Assembly: GCA_933228675.1 (NCBI GenBank)
Contig: OW121741.1
Coordinates: forward strand, 55,797,310-55,861,309
Direction: 5' to 3'
Source: Stomorhina lunata
Taxonomy: Eukaryota > Arthropoda > Insecta > Diptera > Rhiniidae
Length of the DNA: 64,000 nt
Shown: piece after piece, positions 50,184 to 60,285 of the stretch
How the letters are laid out: each line of letters opens with the position of its first letter
Numbering within the stretch: position 1 is the first letter of the stretch
Made by a program: the position numbers and the translations under genes
The notes under the pieces: model-generated
The model's input: only the letters and a program-made list of their open reading frames with translations
What the model was told of the DNA's origin: nothing
Database searches by the model: none

Positions 50184-53100
50184 GAACTGAACTAGAACTG
50201 AACTAGAACTGAACTAGAACTGAACTAGATCTGAACTAGAACTGAACTAGAACTGAACTAGAACTGAACTAGAACTGAACTAGAACTGAACTAGAACTGA
50301 ACTAGAACTGAACTAGAACTGAACTAGAACTGAACTAGAACTGAACTAGAACTGAACTAGAACTGAACTAGAACTGAACTAGAACTGAACTAGAACTGAA
50401 CTAGAACTGAACTAGAACTGAACTAGAACTGAACTAGATCTGAACTAGAACTGAACTAGAACTGAACTAGATCTGAACTAGAACTGAACTAGAACTGAAC
50501 TAGAACTGAACTAGAACTGAACTAGAACTGAACTAGAACTGAACTAGAACTGAACTAGAACTGAACTAGAACTGAACTAGAACTGAACTAGAACTGAACT
50601 AGAACTGAACTAGAACTGAACTAGAACTGAACTAGAACTGAACTAGAACTGAACTAGAACTGAACTAGAACTGAACTAGAACTGAACTAGAACTGAACTA
50701 GAACTGAACTAGAACTGAACTAGAACTGAACTAGAACTGAACTAGAACTGAACTAGAACTGAACTAGAACTGAACTAGAACTGAACTAGAACTGAACTAG
50801 AACTGAACTAGAACTGAACTAGAACTGAACTAGAACTGAACTAGAACTGAACTAGAACTGAACTAGAACTGAACTAGAACTGAACTAGAACTGAACTAGA
50901 ACTGAACTAGAACTGAACTAGAACTGAACTAGAACTGAACTAGAACTGAACTAGAACTGAACTAGAACTGAACTAGAACTGAACTAGAACTGAACTAGAA
51001 CTGAACTAGAACTGAACTAGAACTGAACTAGAACTGAACTAGAACTGAACTAGAACTGAACTAGAACTGAACTAGAACTGAACTAGAACTGAACTAGAAC
51101 TGAACTAGAACTGAACTAGAACTGAACTAGAACTGAACTAGAACTGAACTAGAACTGAACTAGAACTGAACTAGAACTGAACTAGAACTGAACTAGAACT
51201 GAACTAGAACTGAACTAGAACTGAACTAGAACTGAACTAGAACTGAACTAGAACTGAACTAGAACTGAACTAGAACTGAACTAGAACTGAACTAGAACTG
51301 AACTAGAACTGAACTAGAACTGAACTAGAACTGAACTAGAACTGAACTAGAACTGAACTAGAACTGAACTAGAACTGAACTAGAACTGAACTAGAACTGA
51401 ACTAGAACTGAACTAGAACTGAACTAGAACTGAACTAGAACTGAACTAGAACTGAACTAGAACTGAACTAGAACTGAACTAGAACTGAACTAGAACTGAA
51501 CTAGAACTGAACTAGAACTGAACTAGAACTGAACTAGAACTGAACTAGAACTGAACTAGAACTGAACTAGAACTGAACTAGAACTGAACTAGAACTGAAC
51601 TAGAACTGAACTAGAACTGAACTAGAACTGAACTAGAACTGAACTAGAACTGAACTAGAACTGAACTAGAACTGAACTAGAACTGAACTAGAACTGAACT
51701 AGAACTGAACTAGAACTGAACTAGAACTGAACTAGAACTGAACTAGAACTGAACTAGAACTGAACTAGAACTGAACTAGAACTGAACTAGAACTGAACTA
51801 GAACTGAACTAGAACTGAACTAGAACTGAACTAGAACTGAACTAGAACTGAACTAGAACTGAACTAGAACTGAACTAGAACTGAACTAGAACTGAACTAG
51901 AACTGAACTAGAACTGAACTAGAACTGAACTAGAACTGAACTAGAACTGAACTAGAACTGAACTAGAACTGAACTAGAACTAAACTAGAACTGAACTAGA
52001 ACTGAACTAGAACTGAACTAGAACTGAACTAGAACTGAACTAGAACTAAACTAGAACTGAACTAGAACTGAACTAGAACTGAACTAGAACTGAACTAGAA
52101 TTGAACTAGAACTGAACTAGAACTGAACTAGAACTGAACTAGAACTGAACTAGAACTGAACTAGAACTGAACTAGAACTGAACTAGAACTGAACTAGAAC
52201 TGAACTAGAACTGAACTAGAACTGAACTAGAACTGAACTAGAACTGAACTAGAACTGAACTAGAACTGAACTAGAACTGAACTAGAACTGAACTAGAACT
52301 GAACTAGAACTGAACTAGAACTGAACTAGAACTGAACTAGATCTGAACTAGAACTGAACTAGAACTGAACTAGAACTGAACTAGAACTGAACTAGAACTG
52401 AACTAGAACTGAACTAGAACTGAACTAGAACTGAACTAGAACTGAACTAGAACTGAACTAGAACTGAACTAGAACTGAACTAGAACTGAACTAGAACTGA
52501 ACTAGAACTGAACTAGAACTGAACTAGAACTGAACTAGAACTGAACTAGAACTGAACTAGAACTGAACTAGAACTGAACTAGAACTGAACTAGAACTGAA
52601 CTAGAACTGAACTAGAACTGAACTAGAACTGAACTAGAACTGAACTAGAACTGAACTAGAACTGAACTAGAACTGAACTAGAACTGAACTAGAACTGAAC
52701 TAGAACTGAACTAGAACTGAACTAGAACTGAACTAGAACTGAACTAGAACTGAACTAGAACTGAACTAGAACTGAACTAGAACTGAACTAGAACTGAACT
52801 AGAACTGAACTAGAACTGAACTAGAACTGAACTAGAACTGAACTAGAACTGAACTAGAACTGAACTAGAACTGAACTAGAACTGAACTACAACTGAACTA
52901 GAACTGAACTAGAACTGAACTAGAACTGAACTAGAACTGAACTAGAACTGAACTAGAACTGAACTAGAACTGAACTAGAACTGAACTAGAACTGAACTAG
53001 AACTGAACTAGAACTGAACTAGAACTGAACTAGAACTGAACTAGAACTGAACTAGAACTGAACTAGAACTGAACTAGAACTGAACTAGAACTGAACTAGA

Positions 53101-53301
53101 ACTGAACTAGAACTGAACTAGAACTGAACTAGAACTGAACTAGAACTGAACTAGAACTGAACTAGAACTGAACTAGAACTGAACTAGAACTGAACTAGAA
53201 CTGAACTAGAACTGAACTAGAACTGAACTAGAACTGAACTAGAAATGAACTAGAAATGAACTAGAACTGAACTAGAACTGAACTAGAACTGAACTAGAAC
53301 G
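50184..53301 (-). repeat. 11-bp satellite array, about 3.1 kb, with dispersed variants
   Basis: About 283 units with more variants than the large arrays: GATCTG at about 50230, 50439, 50472 and 52342; CTAAAC near 51981 and 52047; GAATTG near 52100; CTACAAC at 52890; and a pair of GAAATG units at 53245 and 53256. The last pair, 55 bp from the LINE F junction, also occurs 55 bp from LINE G. An extra G (53301) sits between CTAGAAC and the T run. No gene is visible. Confidence 0.97.
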
Positions 53302-53376
53302 TTTTTTTTTTTTTTTTTTTTTTTAGAAAATTTTTATTGAAAATAAAGTTTTGTGATACAAATGTTCTTAATATTA

Positions 53377-53406
53377 GCCCGCAAAGCTATATGCTTGTCT
53401 GCAGGA
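53377..53406 (-). other. Conserved 3'-UTR hairpin (LINE F)
   Basis: Inner stem AAGC/GCTT with loop TATAT, flanked by GC/GC and CC/GG pairs. Homologous in position to the hairpins of B to E. Confidence 0.6.
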
Positions 53407-53578
53407 TAGATACATAATTAATATTCGTATTATGATTAAATTGTGATTAAATTTAATAAATTTTTTCTATGTTTTTGTTTAATAAATATATAATTTTTTG
53501 GTAAAAAAAAGATATATATATGTATGTACATGTAAATTAGTTCTTTTTTTAAAAGTATGTTTATAGATTCCAATATTT

Positions 53579-56500
53579 TCATTGCAAACTGATTAAATAG
53601 TTTTTTATAAGTTTATTTCTTATATGATTATTTTGTATGTTAACTATATGAACTGGCAATTTGTTGAAGATTGTAGGCAGTGCCACTGGAAGGCTGCTTC
53701 TTCCGTATTCATTTGAGAACCGTTCTACCTTAAATCGTCCTTGGGCACGTCTTCTAGTATGGTACTCGTGGTTGATTTGGTGTAGAAACCGCTTATCATC
53801 GTAAAATTCTTTGCATATGGTGGATTTAAATAGGTTTTTGACGCTTAGGACGTTCAGATTTTTTGCAAGAGTGTTTGCGTTGTTGTCTGTATCGGTGATA
53901 ATAACGTTTTGATTAGTATAGTTTGGGATGTTATCATCCATATTGTTTTGTTGGTTATCGGAATAATGTATTTGTGGTGTGCTGTGTTGTGAAGGATATT
54001 GCAGATTTCTCCACAGTATTTTCAGTATTCGGTTTTGTGTTTTTTCAAGTGTACTTTTGTATTTTACACTTCCCCATGCCGTAATTCCATGGCGAAGGTA
54101 GGACTCGACTAAAGAGAAGTATGCTTGGCGTAGTACACTATAAGTGGCACAGTTACTAAGATGAAAAAGCATGTACTCAGATTTCCTTAATTTTTTTTGA
54201 AGATTTTCGATATGAAATTTCCATTTAAATTTACTATCGATGTGTACTCCAAGATATTTGTATATTTCTACTTTTTCAATTAAAGTTGTACAGGTATCGT
54301 TTAGGACGGCGATATTTTTGTTGTTGTTGTGTAGGCATTGGGTATCATGATATACAAGTTTAATAATTGAATTGGTTATGTGTGGTGGTTTAATATGCAT
54401 AACTTTTGTTTTGTTTGCATTTATTACAAGTCCATTATCGTGGCACCATCTTACTGCAGTATCTAGTTGCTTTTGCATTATATTTGTTGCGTTAGCTACA
54501 TTCTTATCTGCTACAACTATAGCCGTATCATCTGCGTATGCAAAGATTTTGCTTTCTTTTAGACATCTTATTAGTTCATTTGCGTAGATGATGTAAAGGA
54601 TAGGGCCGAGTTTTGATCCTTGAGGTACTCCGCAATCATAGGTAATTTTATCACTAGTTGCGTTGGATATTTTTACACAGTAGGATCTACAGTTCAGATA
54701 GCTTCTAAACCAAATAAGCAAGCTTCCTCTTATACCAATGTTTTCAAGTGTTTGAAGAATCTTCGAATGTGACAAAGTGTCGAATGCCTTACTGAAGTCG
54801 ATGAAAAGGGTCAATACGTGGGAGTTATTACTTAAGTGTTCGTTTATGTATGATGAAAAGTTTCCTAATAGTTTGTTTATATTCTTCCCTTTCTGGAACC
54901 CATATTGACTTTCATCTATAATTTTGTATTTTTGAAGATAACGTGTTAGTCTCCTTACAATAACCTCTTCTAAAACTTTATCTATTATTGACAAAATGGC
55001 GATGGGTCTATAGTTGTTTACATCCGTCTGATTCCCGGTCTTATAGATTGGTCTAACTGTTGATACTTTAAGCATATCTGGTACAAAAGAGTTTTCCAAG
55101 CTTGAATTTATTAGTTTGGTAATTATTGGAGTTAAAAGGCTGGCGTTTGTTTTCAAATCTTTTGGACGAATCTGATCTGCTCCTGCGCCTTTTCTTATAT
55201 TTAATGTTTTTAGTATAAGGTATATTTCTTCCTCGTTCGTTTGGTCTACGTATATCGTGTTTTGTACAGTACTATAATTTATGCTAATAGTTTTAATGTT
55301 ACAGTTGTGTATTAATTTTGTAACGTTTTCGTTAAAGTTGCACGCAAATTTATTAACGATATCACATATGTTTTCATTTTTAAAGTTTTTCAATATGAGG
55401 CTATCAATATTTGATGTGTTTTTGCCCAAAATTTCATTAATTGTTTGCCACGTTTGCCGTATATCGCTTCTATTTTCGATAAATTTATTTCTATAATAGT
55501 TATTTTTCACATAGTTTATTTTCTTTGTTACAAAATTTCGAAATTTTTTAAATTCACTTTCATATGTTTTATTATTTCGGTTATTTCTCCATTTTTTGTA
55601 AAGTTTATCCCTAACATCACAATATTTTATTATTTCTTCGCTAATCCATGGATTTAAAGACCTTTTTTTACTTGTTTTTGTTTTTATTTTAGAGTTATTA
55701 TATATGTGGTTAAAAATTTCATGTATTTTGTTGTAAAGGTTGTTTGTATCTTGAGTTTCGTTTATTAATTCATTCCAGTTAGTTTCCTGTAATTGTTTGT
55801 TGACTTTGTAATTACTTAGATGAAGGCCCTGAGATTTAATAATTTCCCTTTCCTGATGAGTCTCTTCAATAATGCAGCAAAATAGCATATAGTGGTCAGA
55901 GATATTGGTTGTGATTATTGCAGCATATCCAAAGGTTTTTGTTGTATTTGTTTTTAATAACACATGATCTATACAAGTACTTGTGTTCTTCTCTATATCT
56001 TCTCTCGTGCTCTCATTGATCATGCATTGAAGCCCATTACTATTAATCATGTTTAGATATGTTGTTGTTGTAGCGTTTTCTCTTAAAATATCAATATTGA
56101 TGTCTCCGACTATTATTACATCTTGTTTTTTTCTTATTTTATTTATGGTTACATCAAGTTCGTTAATAAACAGTGAAACACTTGCACTAGGAGGACGGTA
56201 GATTGAGAGGAGCGAGAAAATCTTATTATTTATGTTTATATCTAGCTGTATAACTTCAAATGAATTTGTGCTCAGAGATATATTTGTATACATTATACTC
56301 TCTGTAATATAAACAACTATACCTCCGCCTCTGCCTTCTCTGTTCAGGAATACTGAGTTAAACCCTCTTATTTTGTATAATTCATTTTCATAATCAAAAA
56401 TATTGGTCTCTACTAGAATTATTATTTTTATTTGTTTAAGTATGGTGTTAATACTTGTAAGAAATGTGTTGAAATTTTTTCTCAAGGAGCGAATGTTCAT

Positions 56501-56584
56501 ATATATTAATGAAGTGGGATAACTTAAATGATTTGAGTTTATTTGATTTATATAATTAATTGTTTGTGATTTTTGGTTGTTCAT
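53579..56584 (-). CDS. LINE F ORF2: APE endonuclease-reverse transcriptase, intact
   Basis: 1001 aa, open from ATG 56584 to stop 53579. It nicks target DNA and copies element RNA from the nick (target-primed reverse transcription). APE endonuclease at about 25-240: N30 in MNIRSL, E59 in VETN, GRGGG 84-88, Y129 in IYRPP, D161/N163 in GDINID, D206-H207 in CIDH, S229-D230-H231. RT at about 450-735: RPIY 511-514, motif A FIDFSKAFD with D596, motif B GVPQGSKLGP 652-661, motif C YADD 683-686, motif D NKTK. A thumb-like region and ITAWGS (834-839) follow, then a linker of about 50 residues rich in Asn, then a C-terminal domain (YHTRRRAQGRFK, YGRSSLPVALP). No RNase H is seen. All catalytic residues are present. 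It lies 50 bp after ORF1, so translation probably relies on reinitiation or a similar mechanism. Confidence 0.95.
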   Translation of the reverse strand: MNNQKSQTINYINQINSNHLSYPTSLIYMNIRSLRKNFNTFLTSINTILKQIKIIILVETNIFDYENELYKIRGFNSVFLNREGRGGGIVVYITESIMYTNISLSTNSFEVIQLDININNKIFSLLSIYRPPSASVSLFINELDVTINKIRKKQDVIIVGDINIDILRENATTTTYLNMINSNGLQCMINESTREDIEKNTSTCIDHVLLKTNTTKTFGYAAIITTNISDHYMLFCCIIEETHQEREIIKSQGLHLSNYKVNKQLQETNWNELINETQDTNNLYNKIHEIFNHIYNNSKIKTKTSKKRSLNPWISEEIIKYCDVRDKLYKKWRNNRNNKTYESEFKKFRNFVTKKINYVKNNYYRNKFIENRSDIRQTWQTINEILGKNTSNIDSLILKNFKNENICDIVNKFACNFNENVTKLIHNCNIKTISINYSTVQNTIYVDQTNEEEIYLILKTLNIRKGAGADQIRPKDLKTNASLLTPIITKLINSSLENSFVPDMLKVSTVRPIYKTGNQTDVNNYRPIAILSIIDKVLEEVIVRRLTRYLQKYKIIDESQYGFQKGKNINKLLGNFSSYINEHLSNNSHVLTLFIDFSKAFDTLSHSKILQTLENIGIRGSLLIWFRSYLNCRSYCVKISNATSDKITYDCGVPQGSKLGPILYIIYANELIRCLKESKIFAYADDTAIVVADKNVANATNIMQKQLDTAVRWCHDNGLVINANKTKVMHIKPPHITNSIIKLVYHDTQCLHNNNKNIAVLNDTCTTLIEKVEIYKYLGVHIDSKFKWKFHIENLQKKLRKSEYMLFHLSNCATYSVLRQAYFSLVESYLRHGITAWGSVKYKSTLEKTQNRILKILWRNLQYPSQHSTPQIHYSDNQQNNMDDNIPNYTNQNVIITDTDNNANTLAKNLNVLSVKNLFKSTICKEFYDDKRFLHQINHEYHTRRRAQGRFKVERFSNEYGRSSLPVALPTIFNKLPVHIVNIQNNHIRNKLIKNYLISLQ

Positions 56585-56634
56585 TTTAATTTTTTATTTT
56601 TTATTTGAAAAGAATACAAAATTTGATTTAAATT

Positions 56635-57654
56635 TTAAATTGTAACAGTTATATTTTCAATATCTGCATTATTGTTTATAATAAAGAGGGGAGAGTTTTC
56701 ATTCTTTCGAGCAAAAATATTTCCATTGCGGATCCAAACAAATTTCCATTGGGCTTCCCTTGCCTTTATTTTGGTTAACCATAAAAGGTGACGATTGCTA
56801 GGAGTTAATTCATCATTGATGTATACGAATTGTACTTTGTTTTCATCTTCATTTTTGTTGATAATTTTTGAGTCTATTCTATGTTTTTGGACTTTGGACA
56901 TCAATTCTGTTTTTTTATCTATTGAGGAGAATTCTATAATTATTTTATCGTTTTGTTTTTTTAAGCGATATGCTTTATTAATGTCTCTTTCATCAATAGC
57001 AACATTAAGAGAATTACCAATCGTTTTAATAACATCGTGAGCTGAGATTTCTTTATTAGTGACATTTTTTATTTCTATATTATTTCTGATCATCTGTTGC
57101 TCTAGTTTATTTATGCGATTTTCCATGGTGTTAATTTGAGTCTCTCGTTGTTTATCTTTTTCTCCAAGTTCTTTAACTTGTGCTACAAGTGTATTGAGAG
57201 TGCTGGATATTTTTGCTAGAGTGTTTTCAATGTCATCCCTAGTAGCAAGCTGCTGCATTGTTTGTTTTACTTCTTTAAAGTCGGACTTCAGCTCCATCAT
57301 ATCTGACTGAAAAGAGCAAATTTTAGAATTGAGAGAGGTCAGTGACATTCCCTCCTTGAATTTTTTCGATTTTTCATTCTCAACATCTTCTTCATCCTCA
57401 CTTCTGCGTTGTTTGTTGTTGCTACTGTCGTCGGGTAGATCTAATTGAGGTACGTTACTTGGTAATCGCAATCGCGGCTTACAAACCTGACACTTCCAAG
57501 AGTTTTTCCTCTCACCGTACATGCTCTTATATGTGCTCTCTGAAAGTGTCGTGCATGGTGTAAAGTGGTAATTGGAGTTACAGCTATTACACTTGACGAA
57601 GTTTGTTTCGGTAATTGCTCTTTTACAAGTACCACACAGAACGATTTCACTCAT
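56635..57654 (-). CDS. LINE F ORF1: PHD-finger coiled-coil RNA-binding-like protein, intact
   Basis: 339 aa, ATG 57654 to stop 56635. Probably coats element RNA and forms multimers in the retrotransposition complex. PHD-like zinc finger: C7/C10, C22/C25, H30/C34, C55/C58, with W53 two residues before C55 as in PHD fingers. Residues about 60-95 are acidic and charged. About 105-195 is heptad-patterned coiled coil (VAQVKELGEKDKQRETQIN). About 200-255 is RRM-like (DVIKTIGNSLNV, KIIIEFSSIDKK). About 270-335 resembles the FP25K-like domain (VYINDELT, WKFVWIRNGNIFARK). No CCHC zinc knuckles are seen, unlike Drosophila Jockey-type ORF1. PHD fingers in host proteins read histone tails; a role in chromatin targeting here is speculation. 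Confidence 0.92.
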   Translation of the reverse strand: MSEIVLCGTCKRAITETNFVKCNSCNSNYHFTPCTTLSESTYKSMYGERKNSWKCQVCKPRLRLPSNVPQLDLPDDSSNNKQRRSEDEEDVENEKSKKFKEGMSLTSLNSKICSFQSDMMELKSDFKEVKQTMQQLATRDDIENTLAKISSTLNTLVAQVKELGEKDKQRETQINTMENRINKLEQQMIRNNIEIKNVTNKEISAHDVIKTIGNSLNVAIDERDINKAYRLKKQNDKIIIEFSSIDKKTELMSKVQKHRIDSKIINKNEDENKVQFVYINDELTPSNRHLLWLTKIKAREAQWKFVWIRNGNIFARKNENSPLFIINNNADIENITVTI

Positions 57655-57904
57655 TTTTTGTTTTTTTTTTTTGTGTTTTACTTTTTAATATAAAAACGAA
57701 AAATAAGCTCTAGTTAAGATGTAGAAATAAAAAATTATTTATTTATTTTTTTTTTTAACAATATAACACTTATTTTAATTGATATTTTAAATTGTTTTTA
57801 ATGATTGTTTCCCGGGCGCTTTATGGAAAATTTTAATTTAAATATTTCGATTTATATTGGATTTTAGATATATTTTAAGCTTATTTTGTTGGACACTGAT
57901 ATGC

Positions 57905-57923
57905 ACACAACCGTTTGCAACGA
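57905..57923 (-). promoter_or_regulatory. Conserved 5'-end block of LINE F (candidate internal promoter)
   Basis: Minus strand starts TCGTTG and continues to ACGGTTGTGT right at the satellite boundary, matching A and C. It marks the true 5' end. The adjacent satellite supplies TCAGTT, which fits the arthropod initiator consensus TCA[G/T]TY. Promoter function is inferred only. Confidence 0.45.
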
Positions 57924-60011
57924 GAACTGAACTGAACTAGAACTGAACTAGAACTGAACTAGAACTGAACTAGAACTGAACTAGAACTGAACTAGAACTG
58001 AACTAGAACTGAACTAGAACTGAACTAGAACTGAACTAGAACTGAACTAGAACTGAACTAGAACTGAACTAGAACTGAACTAGAACTGAACTAGAACTGA
58101 ACTAGAACTGAACTAGAACTGAACTAGAACTGAACTAGAACTGAACTAGAACTGAACTAGAACTGAACTAGAACTGAACTAGAACTGAACTAGAACTGAA
58201 CTAGAACTGAACTAGAACTGAACTAGAACTGAACTAGAACTGAACTAGAACTGAACTAGAACTGAACTAGAACTGAACTAGAACTGAACTAGAACTGAAC
58301 TAGAACTGAACTAGAACTGAACTAGAACTGAACTAGAACTGAACTAGAACTGAACTAGAACTGAACTAGAACTGAACTAGAACTGAACTAGAACTGAACT
58401 AGAACTGAACTAGAACTGAACTAGAACTGAACTAGAACTGAACTAGAACTGAACTAGAATTGAACTAGAACTGAACTAGAACTGAACTAGAACTGAACTA
58501 GAACTGAACTAGAACTGAACTAGAACTGAACTAGAACTGAATTAGAACTGAACTAGAACTGAACTAGAACTGAACTAGAACTGAACTAGAACTGAACTAG
58601 AACTGAACTAGAACTGAACTAGAACTGAACTAGAACTGAACTAGAACTGAACTAGAACTGAACTAGAACTGAACTAGAACTGAACTAGAACTGAACTAGA
58701 ACTGAACTAGAACTGAACTAGAACTGAACTAGAACTGAACTAGAACTGAACTAGAACTGAACTAGAACTGAACTAGAACTGAACTAGAACTGAACTAGAA
58801 CTGAACTAGAACTGAACTAGAACTGAACTAGAACTGAACTAGAACTGAACTAGAACTGAACTAGAACTGAACTAGAACTGAACTAGAACTGAACTAGAAC
58901 TGAACTAGAACTGAACTAGAACTGAACTAGAACTGAACTAGAACTGAACTAGAACTGAACTAGAACTGAACTAGAACTGAACTAGAACTGAACTAGAACT
59001 GAACTAGAACTGAACTAGAACTGAACTAGAACTGAACTAGAACTGAACTAGAACTGAACTAGAACTGAACTAGAATTGAACTAGAACTGAACTAGAACTG
59101 AACTAGAACTGAACTAGAACTGAACTAGAACTGAACTAGAACTGAACTAGAACTGAACTAGAACTGAACTAGAACTGAACTAGAACTGAACTAGAACTGA
59201 ACTAGAACTGAACTAGAACTGAACTAGAACTGAACTAGAACTGAACTAGAACTGAACTAGAACTGAACTAGAACTGAACTAGAACTGAACTAGAACTGAA
59301 CTAGAACTGAACTAGAACTGAACTAGAACTGAACTAGAACTGAACTAGAACTGAACTAGAACTGAACTAGAACTGAACTAGAACTGAACTAGAACTGAAC
59401 TAGAACTGAACTAGAACTGAACTAGAACTGAACTAGAACTGAACTAGAACTGAACTAGAACTGAACTAGAACTGAACTAGAACTGAACTAGAACTGAACT
59501 AGAACTGAACTACAACTGAACTAGAACTGAACTAGAACTGAACTAGAACTGAACTAGAACTGAACTAGAACTGAACTAGAACTGAACTAGAACTGAACTA
59601 GAACTGAACTAGAACTGAACTAGAACTGAACTAGAACTGAACTAGAACTGAACTAGAACTGAACTAGAACTGAACTAGAACTGAACTAGAACTGAACTAG
59701 AACTGAACTAGAACTGAACTAGAACTGAACTAGAACTGAACTAGAACTGAACTAGAACTGAACTAGAACTGAACTAGAACTGAACTAGAACTGAACTAGA
59801 ACTGAACTAGAACTGAACTAGAACTGAACTAGAACTGAACTAGAACTGAACTAGAACTGAACTAGAACTGAACTAGAACTGAACTAGAACTGAACTAGAA
59901 CTGAACTAGAACTGAACTAGAACTGAACTAGAACTGAACTAGAACTGAACTAGAAATGAACTAGAAATGAACTAGAACTGAACTAGAACTGAACTAGAAC
60001 TGAACTAGAAC
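57924..60011 (-). repeat. 11-bp satellite array between LINE F and its duplicate G
   Basis: About 190 units. It starts with two extra GAACT pentamers (GAACTGAACTGAACTAG) at the LINE F 5' end. Variants: GAATTG at 58460 and 59076 (616 bp apart, 56 units), GAATTAG near 58542, CTACAAC at 59513, and a GAAATG pair at 59956 and 59967. The last pair and the CTACAAC unit mirror the left flank of LINE F. No gene is visible. Confidence 0.97.
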
Positions 60012-60083
60012 TTTTTTTTTTTTTTTTTTTTAGAAAATTTTTATTGAAAATAAAGTTTTGTGATACAAATGTTCTTAATATTA

Positions 60084-60113
60084 GCCCGCAAAGCTATATG
60101 CTTGTCTGCAGGA
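60084..60113 (-). other. Conserved 3'-UTR hairpin (LINE G)
   Basis: Identical in sequence to the LINE F hairpin (AAGC/GCTT inner stem, TATAT loop), as expected for a duplicate. Confidence 0.6.
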
Positions 60114-60285
60114 TAGATACATAATTAATATTCGTATTATGATTAAATTGTGATTAAATTTAATAAATTTTTTCTATGTTTTTGTTTAATAAATATATAA
60201 TTTTTTGGTAAAAAAAAGATATATATATGTATGTACATGTAAATTAGTTCTTTTTTTAAAAGTATGTTTATAGATTCCAATATTT

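Larger units (their letters stand above)
53302..57923 (-). mobile_element. LINE copy F: full-length, both ORFs intact (candidate autonomous element)
   Basis: About 4.6 kb with every expected part: a 269-bp 5' UTR beginning with the conserved 5' block at the satellite boundary, ORF1 (56635-57654), a 50-bp spacer, ORF2 (53579-56584), a 3' UTR of about 255 bp with the hairpin, and a poly(A) tail on + at 53302-53324. No frameshift or stop is seen in either ORF. Protein motifs place it in the CR1/Jockey superfamily (APE endonuclease, YADD RT, no RNase H seen). Its exact clade is not resolved by eye. It was duplicated as copy G. Confidence 0.95.

Noticed and set aside
53302..60012. F and G as two independent retrotransposition events
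   Set aside because: Variant satellite units outside the element are shared at identical distance, so DNA duplication is the better explanation.
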